A stretch of DNA of 64,000 nucleotides, from assembly GCA_036346355.1 (NCBI GenBank), contig CM070588.1, forward strand, positions 13,439,914-13,503,913, in the 5' to 3' direction. Origin of the DNA: Rhipidocladum racemiflorum. Lineage: Eukaryota > Streptophyta > Magnoliopsida > Poales > Poaceae. Below are positions 56,950-64,000 of this stretch, piece after piece (the stretch's first letter is position 1; every line of letters starts with the position of its first letter). The notes below the pieces were generated by a model that saw only the letters and a list, made by a program, of their open reading frames with translations, had not been told where the DNA came from and did not search any database. The position numbers and the translations under genes are program-made.

Positions 56950-58803
56950 TCTAGATTCTCTAACAAGGCTTGCGATGCACCGGAGACCTCTTCGAGGAGC
57001 GCGTTGGCCTTGTCTTCATCACAGGCAAAACCTTCTTTCACAGCTTCGAGGTCAACTCTCGGATAATGAGACTTGACCACCGCCAATGCCTAGTTCGCAC
57101 TCATTGTCGCGGACTCCTTGGCGTAAGCTCTGATCCCGCTTGGCTCCTCCAGAGAGAAGCGAAACAGCCGTCCTCCTCTGGCCCGGCTCAACTCCTTCAA
57201 TACGCAGAAGGTGCAGAATCGCTCGCAGCGACGCCAGCTTCGGGCCTGGCCTCGCTCGGCAGCGGCCATCTTCTCCATGCATTCTGCAACAAAGTCAAAC
57301 AGCCATCAAGAGCACACCCGACGCCAAGTATGTTCAACCCAAGTCAAAGAAATTTACCCTTCAGCTCCTGCTGCATCCTCTCCAAGCTGACTCGAGCTTC
57401 GAGGCCAGAGTTCTCTAAAGCCTCCAGTCGGGCTCTCAGCTCAGCAACGGTCGAGTCACGCTCTGAAACACGAGAGCGTCATCATCCTCTCCAACCATCC
57501 AAAAAGACATCCAAACCGAGTCCAGGGGAGGATCCCACCTTCGAGCGCATGCTCAAGCTTCGTCTTCTCCTCCCGAATCGCCATACATTGGTCCTCGAGC
57601 CCGTGGACCTCTTTCCATCTGTCCGCGCTGATCTCGCTGAGCTTGTCCTGGTACTGCTTCTGCTCCTTGAGCTTCGGGAGCACCTTCCAAAAAAATTGCG
57701 ATCGCCGCTCCGAAGCGCTCCCCATGCCCTAGGTAACAGGCGTAATCTCAGGAGAAGTCAAGAGCAACAAATTGAAGACAAGAAACTCACCTCGACGAGC
57801 GTGCTACACTGACGGTGAGCTCATAAAGCTCCGTCCGAGCCGCTCTCTCCATCTCATCGCCCTCTTCCATCCTTTTCGGTGGAACCCCTCCCACCAGCCG
57901 GTCCGATTCGGGGGCTTCGGCAGAGGACCGAGCGGCGGTGGCTCTCGAGGCACCTCCTCCACTCCGAGAGACGGTGCCGGGTCAATCTCGTTGGCGGGCG
58001 GACCACCTGATGGTTCGACCGTCGGGCAGCCGAGTCAGGCGACGCCTGGCAATACGGCGAGGTGACCTAGCCGACGCGGCGGGGCTCCTTGGGGAAGCTC
58101 GCCTCCCGGCTCCTTTTAGGAGACCTCCTCCACCGGACGCCCATAGCAGGAGTCCCGAATCAAGCAAAAGGGAAGACACCTCAAAGACAGTAATAACAAA
58201 AGACAAAGATCGCCCAAAAGAATACCTCTTGGATTTCTTGAATTTCATCCTGTGTCTCATCCGAGACCAAGCACCACTTGAGGGAAGTCGGCCGCACTGG
58301 GCTGCCCTCGGGATGTATGGGTCGTGGCTCAGGTTTCGTGATCCAGTGCATCGGAGGTCGAAGGCCCTACCGACGAAAGACCAAAGAACCTCCTCCGCCG
58401 ATTCCCAGCAGCTCGTCGACCGAGGTGTCGCCCACTCGCCGCTCGAGCATTTTTCAGCCAGAGAGGCCGACGACCGGGCGCCGAGAGGAAGGACGCGCGT
58501 TCCTGAAAAAGGAACGATTGCACCCTGTTTGAGTCACACATCAGTCAAGAAATCATGGAACAGTTTTTCGAGAGAATAGTGCACTCACAGGAGGGGGAGG
58601 CCTTGCCGTCGAAAATTTATGAGGGCAACCCCTGTTGGTGATCACTGTGCCAGGCACGAAGAGATCAACTCCAGCGGAGGAAGGACGCCGGCGGCGACCA
58701 GTTCCTCCAAGCGGGACGTCGTGGTGATGGAGGTCTCCCACCCCACAGTCGCAGGGTCGGTGCTGCCCCCCGACGCTGACGAGGATCCTGAAGAGGAAGA
58801 CAT
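56950..58803 (-). pseudogene. G6 antisense gene remnant (Transposase_28-like N-terminus, coiled coil)
   Basis: The minus-strand TATA CTTATAAATG (58956-58965) is 155 bp before the ATG at 58803 (MSSSSGSSSASGGS). TSRLEELVAAGVLPPLEL follows, resembling the start of the gypsy-type transposon protein carried antisense by Tat elements; then TGA. The conserved core seen in G4 at 16900-17200 is absent. Downstream pieces include KWCLVSDETQDEIQEIQE near 58215-58270 and coiled-coil segments (QKQYQDKLSEISADRWKEV near 57610-57670; TVAELRARLEALENSGLEAR near 57400-57460) bordered by GT/AG-like sites. Position and order match G4's antisense gene. Exon limits are approximate. Confidence 0.6.
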
Positions 58804-58984
58804 CTCTGTGAAGGAGACCTGGAGGGAGGAACCGTCGGGGGCCTTGGGCGCGAAACTAGAAACCCTAAGTCACCCAAATCGCCGAAAGAGGCTTAAAGGT
58901 TTCTCAACTGTGGTGGGGGAAGGGCAGAGGTACCTTCGCCTAGCAAGTTTTCCCTCATTTATAAGGAGCAAGCCTTAATTTTCG

Positions 58985-59350
58985 CCTTACGGCGGGGAAA
59001 GCAAGGGCCTCCGCTTTCGATTCTGGGCCAGATCTAGGGCACGCCTCATGTCGGGCCGAAAGCTGAGTTGCGCAAGACGCAACCAGGTGTCAAGTCTGGT
59101 TCGAAGTTTGGGATAAAGTGCGCCCCATGATGGGCCTGAACGCCGGCCGCCACGGAAGCTTGGGGCTGGGCACTTTCCGAACATCCTCGAGCGGTATGCC
59201 CCATAATTTGGGGTCAATTGCTGGTCACTGCCTCTTAGCGTGATTGGGTACCGTGGGAGGATTTTCACCAAGTCGGTCTTGAGGATGCGCCCCATGAGGG
59301 TCTGAAGCAGTGCGCCGTAAGCGGGCACAGGCATCACTCAAAATGACCAA
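58985..59350 (+). other. G6 spacer with degenerate repeat units
   Basis: Contains one or two weak copies of the downstream array unit (for example GCGCCCCATGAGGGTCTGAA near 59287). No gene. Confidence 0.55.
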
Positions 59351-59997
59351 GGTATGCCCCATGAGGGTCGGCTGAGCGATAAGCCGGTTGCCGCACACCG
59401 TAAACGGGTGCGGGTACCACTCGGCCACGAGCCAAAAACGACCAAGGTATGCCCCATGAGGGTCGGCTGAGCGATAAGCCGGTTGCCGCACACCGTAAAC
59501 GGGTGCGGGTACCACTCGGCCATGAGCCAAAAGACTGCGGTATGCCCCATGAGGGTCGGCTGAGCGATAAGCCGGTTGCCGCACACCGTAAACGGGTGCG
59601 GGTACCACTCGGCCACGAGCCAAAAACGACCAAGGTATGCCCCAGGAGGGTCGGCTGAGCGATAAGCCGGTTGCCGCACACCGTAAACGGGTGCGAGTAC
59701 CACTCGGCCATGAGCCAAAAGACTGCGGTATGCCCCATGAGCGATAAGCCGGTTGCCGCACACCGTGAACGGGTGCGGGTACCACTCGGCCACGAGCCAA
59801 AAACGACCAAGGTATGCCCCATGAGGGTCGGCTGAGCGATAAGCCGGTTGCCGCACACCGTAAACGGCAAGTGTACCACTCGACCATGAGCCAAAAGATC
59901 GCGTACGCCCCACGAGGCCGCTTGAGCGACAAGCCGGCTGTCACAAGACCGTGAATGGGCGCGGGTACCACTCGGCCACGAGCTAAAAACCACGGTG
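59351..59997. repeat. Tandem array of about 95 bp units, alternating two types
   Basis: Units start at 59351, 59446, 59539, 59634, 59727, 59811 and about 59902, each GGTATGCCCC...GGTACCACTCGGCC. They alternate between an A end (CACGAGCCAAAAACGACCAA, 95 bp) and a B end (CATGAGCCAAAAGACTGC, 93 bp), giving a 188-bp A-B dimer. Unit 5 lacks 9 bp. Long minus-strand frames through it are repeat translations. It lies just before the 3' LTR, where Tat elements are known to carry variable tandem repeats. Confidence 0.95.
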
Positions 59998-60092
59998 GCT
60001 CCACACTACAAGTTCTTTACGATCTCTTTTCCCGTATGATCTTTATGACAGGATAAGAGACGGAAATCCGATCCTAAAGCACTTGGGGGTCA

Positions 60093-60663
60093 GCCAGGAT
60101 GCCAGAGACAGGGGTCCCACCTGTGGGACCCACATCCGACTGGGCTAGACGGGCGGAGCAGTAGGCCCAAAGCCCAGTAGCACCACAACGGGCCCGGAGG
60201 AGATTCTCGCCTTGTTCCCCAAGCCAACTCCCGATCCTTCGGGGAAGCTTCGCGCCACGCCCGAAGAACCCGCCAAGAACGAAGCATGCACCGACATCGC
60301 CAGAGCTGCGGTTCTGAAACTCGACAGGCGGCAGCGTGGAGTCGGAAAAGCGCAACCACCTCTCCAAGACGTAGTGTGCCGGAGCCAACGAAGACAAAAT
60401 AGGTGTTGGTAAGGCCACCATGTAGAGGGCCCGGTGGCGCCCATCTGCCATGTACCCTCCCCCCGGTATATAAGGGGAGGAGGGAGAAGGAGAAAGTAAG
60501 CTCATATATCCAAGGACACAGGACTAGGGTATTATCTCCTCCGAGAGAGCCCGAACCTGTCTAAAACAGATTGCCCTCGCATCCTGTGTTACCATCAAGT
60601 TTAGATCCTGCACAAATCCCCTAGAATCACAAATCTCATTACCGGCGAAACCGATCGTCGACA
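60093..60663 (+). repeat. G6 3' LTR
   Basis: Follows a purine-rich CACTTGGGGGTCAG. Its first bases (GCCAGGATGCC) differ from the TGTGGGATGCC of the 5' LTR. TATA box at 60467-60473. Ends GTCGACA, then CATAG. Confidence 0.9.
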
Positions 60664-60982
60664 CATAGCAAGTGACTGAAGCAGTTCGGTCTCGAGCTCT
60701 AGAAGTTCTTCCTTTACGACTATGCGACTTAGCCACTTGCGGAGAAAGACGACGAGGAGCAGGCGGCAAAGCTGAATCAACTGGCATCATCAACAAGTAC
60801 TCCTGGTTCTCGAAGATGATGTTCCGCCCGCGATTCACACTCGAGGATGCGCTGGGATAAGTCATCGCAGAGCGAGACCCATTACTTTCCACTGGCGTCC
60901 GAGTGCGACGAGCAACCCGACGGTAATTACCATACAGCTGCGGGAGTTCTTCTGCTGGCTCAAGAGCATCATGCTCCCGCAT
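60664..60982 (-). pseudogene. CCHC zinc-knuckle ORF, 5' piece (cut by G6)
   Basis: A minus-strand frame beginning MREHDALEPAEELPQLYG, followed by a basic Ser/Arg-rich stretch (KSHSRKGRTSRARDRT) up to the first Cys of a knuckle completed at 45525-45591. A basic tail plus CCHC suits a gag or gag-like protein. It lies closer to the 5' LTR than the gag remnant at 43831-44890, so G5 seems to hold two gag-like parts. Confidence 0.65.
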
Positions 60983-62083
60983 ACCGATTTACGCCGTGAA
61001 GAAGCCGTGATTGAGGAGTGGCGCCATATGACTCTCAAGCACAAAGTTACGGCGACGAGCGCATAAATACCATCCGGAGACGTCGAAGATATCGGTCAAG
61101 AGGCCCCATTAGCCTGATTTGCCAAGCAGACGCAGGATCCAATGACGCATCCAACGTCACATATGTGCTCTTCGAGCTGTCCGACTCAAGAGAGGGACAA
61201 TTGGGAAACAACTGAGACATTTCTGGAAGATCATGACGGAGATGGAAGATGGCAACGTAGGCTCCGGCCAAGCATCGCAGCCTAGCGGATCGAAGCCAAT
61301 CCGACATAACGACGAAGTCGGCTCCCACCATCGCGACCATGGATAGACACTTCCACCGCAAACAATAAGAAGCCGGGCTAGTTCCGGCGAGAGATCGACA
61401 TCTCGGCCGCTCTAAAACCAAAGAAGTCAGATCATCTCCCAGAGGGCTGCTTGAACAGAACCCTCCAAAATCGTGCTAGTAAAATAGCACGGCTCCCAAC
61501 GACCTGACATCTAAGAATGAAGAAACGACACAGTTAGCAAGACCTTATGTGGATAGGATTCAACCAACCCTCAGATGAACGGTTAACACCAACCAAACAC
61601 ACCTAACACACCAACTCCTATCTCCTTACCTTAACTTCTATTCAATACGTATCTAGCATTTGAAAGTGGATGAGCCTTCCAAAATTTATCTCACAAGGAG
61701 ATCGTTCAGAGGAGATAAGAAACAAGACCTTTAAACCAATCCTTAACCCTTCAGGTTTTAACTTTTCTTTTGTCAAAATGCCTCAGGTTTCAAAAATTTC
61801 TCCCAAAATTTTGAATAACGAAAGGAATAGAATAACTCATTTTCCAGACCTCTTTTTTTTCAGAGAAACCACTGTTTGAAGTTTAAGGTAAGTCCAAATC
61901 ATTTTGAAGAATAAATAAAATAAGGAACTACAGACAGATAAGATCAACAATCTACATTTTCGCAATTAAGAGTTTTATAGTAAACATACTTTTTCAGAGA
62001 AAAGCATGTCCTTAGTCTTATCGACCCATCTATCTAAGCCTTCCCTACAGTCGACAACTCGAGCCTGCTCTGATACCACCTCT
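60983..62083 (-). other. G5 leader and 5' internal sequence with PBS
   Basis: The minus strand has TGGTATCAGAGC at plus 62067-62078, complementary to initiator tRNA-Met, just inside the 5' LTR end. Frames at 61047-61421 are open but unrecognised. Bases 61450-62060 show no gene. Confidence 0.7.
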
Positions 62084-64000
62084 TGTCATCAGTGTGGGGG
62101 CTCCGATCTTTGTAATAGAGATTCGGGTACTCACTGTTGCGTCGGACTGGAATTAACGCAACCCGTTAGTAAACCGAACCCCAATTACAAACCGTACTCA
62201 GATTGAGGCCAATCAATCGGCACGATACACTCGGCACGTGGTCAAATGCCAAATGATTGATTCCATCCTGAGCTTCCCCGAGATATGTTACTAGTGCTAG
62301 TTCCCTGGATCAGTAGCCTAGCACCCACATATTTCCACAATAAGTTGCATCAAAACACTTACATTAACAAAATGGTTACAGTAGTACAGGTTTGATTACA
62401 TCGAGATAGTAATACAAGAAAGAAATTATGCCAAATGGCTACAAAAGCTAAAGAGAGACTTAGAGTACAGCAATGGCAGCAGAGTGCCTTCCCAAACCCA
62501 AAGGCAGTAGCCGAGTTGCGACCGAGAGGAAAACCTAATCTACAGCTGCAAAACCCGACGATCTCTGAATCGAAGCGATCCTCGCCTAGCTCGCCTTTTC
62601 ACACTTGACTCCGTCTTCTGAGCTTGGTAATCAGATTTAAAGCAAACGGTGAGCACACGTATGTACTCGCAAGACTTTAGTGTTTGCAAGTATAATAAGT
62701 ATGCAGGTTATCCAATGAAAAAGGTTGCTAATCCAGTTCCAAGTTGCATAAAGCTAAATTTATTTGCAATAGAATAATAGATTTCATAAGATGCTCGATT
62801 TACAAAAGCAATTGATGAAGAATGTAATTCAATACATAATTGTATAATTCATTCAGTATCCACATTCAATTTCCTCCAAATTATCCAACACCACCATCAC
62901 ATGGCATCAAGAATCACCACCAAAGACAATCGAATATCCACCATACCATCGTATGGCATCAAAAATCACCACCAGCACAATCGAATTACCAATCCAATCA
63001 GTCTCTGAGTCCAACGACTCAACATTTTGCATGATATAACCCAACATTTAAAAGATCTACCGGTGCCAAAATGTTTTTCAAAACAAAACCAAAGATACTA
63101 TACTTGACAATAATTATCCAAGCTGCTCGTGACCGTGAGCACGGCTAATCGATTAGATTTATTCTCTGCATAGATTGTACACTTTACCCACATGACACAC
63201 TCTAGCAATCATGTCAACCATGCCACGCGATACGAAACGTACCCATTTTGCTAGATTGTGACGGAACTGTTCCACTTGCGAGTTTCTAGTCTTGCGTCAG
63301 CCCCGGTGAAGTGCACCCCTTGCTATGGTGGGTGATCAGCCCCACACACAAAACATTTACAACAATTCACGATGGTTTACGATTACCGTCCATCGCCTCA
63401 CAACCCATAGCAAGGCCCTCACCGTTGTAACGGTACCGTATTGGGACGGTATACTCCAACACCTGTGCGAGGTGAGGGAGACCCTTAGACAAAGACCAAA
63501 TTGGCTTGGATCGCCCAACTACTTCGACCTACCACGACGCAAGACCAGTCATTCACTCCTGTACTACATTCAGGTCATCCCATACTAACACATGTGGTTG
63601 TACGATTTGACTTAGTTAACAACATCAAGTTCGGTCCTTAGGGTTGCACAGACGAGACCTCCACCCGTCCGTCCGGCATAAAACCACCCTTCACCTTTTT
63701 CCTTTTTCTCTTTTTACCAACATAGCTTTTTCCACCAAAACCACCATTTCAAAATCCTAATTAAGTTTCCAAAAGAATTTGATTGACTAGGTCCACCGAT
63801 CAACAATCAATTGTACTAACGCTGGGCTAAGCGTATGCAATTATTAGACATATAACCCAATTGACACGTAATACGGTGTCTACCATTATCCTAGGGATTT
63901 ACAAGGATCACTACGTAACTAATAATCGAGGAAAACCATTCAATCCAGGTTTAACTACCAAAGCCCACAATTTATCATTTGTACCAATTCTAAAGCATGC
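62084..64000 (-). repeat. G5 5' LTR, partial
   Basis: Matches the other LTR from its end (TGTCATCAGTGTGGGGG) and includes a segment at 63098-63907 missing there. That segment shares a block (ATCTATTCGAATAGCCGTG-like, plus CTCTGCAGAG) with the solo LTR at 49500-52892 in inverse orientation, so it is ancestral LTR sequence. The LTR start lies outside the window. Confidence 0.85.

Larger units (their letters stand above)
45592..60663 (+). mobile_element. Tat-lineage Ty3/gypsy element G6 (with nested solo LTR)
   Basis: LTRs 45592-46168 and 60093-60663; flanking duplication CATAG (45587-45591 and 60664-60668). Plus-strand order: PBS, gag, protease, RT, RNase H, archaeal-type RNase H, integrase, then a long 3' region with antisense ORFs and a tandem array. 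Same lineage as G4 but opposite orientation and much shorter LTRs (about 575 bp). Frameshifts are frequent throughout. A solo LTR interrupts RT at 49500-52892. Confidence 0.92.
39649..64000 (-). mobile_element. Chromovirus G5 (Tekay/Del type), runs off the window
   Basis: Direct repeats at 39649-43080 and 62084 onward are its LTRs. The minus strand has a tRNA-iMet PBS (62067-62078) and a polypurine tract before 43080 (TAAGGGGGGTGGAAC). Between them lie decayed gag, zinc-knuckle, protease and chromodomain remnants; RT and integrase were not found. Nested inside is Tat element G6. The 5' LTR continues beyond base 64000. Confidence 0.88.

Noticed and set aside
57000..57812. 280-codon plus-strand ORF in G6
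   Set aside because: It is the shadow of antisense coiled-coil exons on the minus strand; no domain in this frame.
59351..59997. Possible CRISPR array
   Set aside because: Units are contiguous tandem copies without unique spacers, inside a plant retrotransposon.
59225..60004. Minus-strand frames of 191-259 codons
   Set aside because: They are repeat translations of the 95-bp array in three frames, not conserved proteins.

Overview
This is a stretch of plant nuclear genome, most likely from a monocot and plausibly a grass. The evidence is the set of LTR-retrotransposon lineages (SIRE-type Ty1/copia, Tekay/Del-type chromovirus, Tat-type Ty3/gypsy), GC-rich third positions in the Tat reading frames, tRNA-iMet-type and TGGCGCGCC-type primer binding sites, and a broken plant-mobile-domain (MAIN-like) gene with GT-AG introns. 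I cannot name the species. There is no bacterial, organellar or rRNA/tRNA gene content. Almost every base lies in a retrotransposon nested in another, and no intact autonomous element or intact host gene was found.

Left block (1-14659): copia element C1 (pol 3' part, 3' UTR and 3' LTR, 1-7217) sits in the 3' end of a chromovirus GB (7218-10366, + strand). A 2.6-kb solo LTR (4071-6674, duplicated site ACATC) sits inside C1's own LTR. GB lies between the protease and RT regions of another chromovirus, G3 (- strand, 10367-14659), which itself lies at the end of an intron of the plant-mobile-domain gene.

Centre (14660-35525): two exons of that gene (14682-14978, 15050-15311) and a third (35382-35525) are separated by a Tat-lineage gypsy element G4 (15366-35344, - strand, duplicated site CATGT). 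G4 carries gag, protease, RT, two RNase H domains and integrase on the minus strand and, between pol and its 3' LTR, a spliced-looking gene on the opposite strand (16813-19335). G4 was hit by a 1.06-kb element with about 130-bp inverted ends (19525-20586, AGGGC) and by copia C2 (22373-29967, CCTTC). C2 keeps gag and protease but has lost integrase and RT.

Right block (35526-64000): copia C3 (- strand, 3' LTR and a 500-codon extra ORF) was hit by chromovirus G5 (39649 to beyond the window, - strand). G5 was hit by a second Tat element G6 (45592-60663, + strand, CATAG), and G6 was hit in its RT by a 3.4-kb solo LTR (49500-52892, ACCTC). G6 has antisense ORFs after pol and an alternating 95/93-bp tandem array before its 3' LTR. 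For C2, G6 and the solo LTR in G6, removing the insert and one target-site copy restores the host reading frame across the junction, which fixes those boundaries to the base.

The most interesting signal cuts across elements: three LTR families (G3, C3, G5) carry dense arrays of the same pseudo-palindrome, CGG-N5-CCG, each with its own N5 core, and in G3 and C3 the arrays flank the TATA box. Other candidates are the antisense transcription units of the Tat elements, higher-order structure in the G6 array, hairpin and G-box arrays in the C2 LTR, and a hairpin-plus-palindrome module shared by diverged LTRs.
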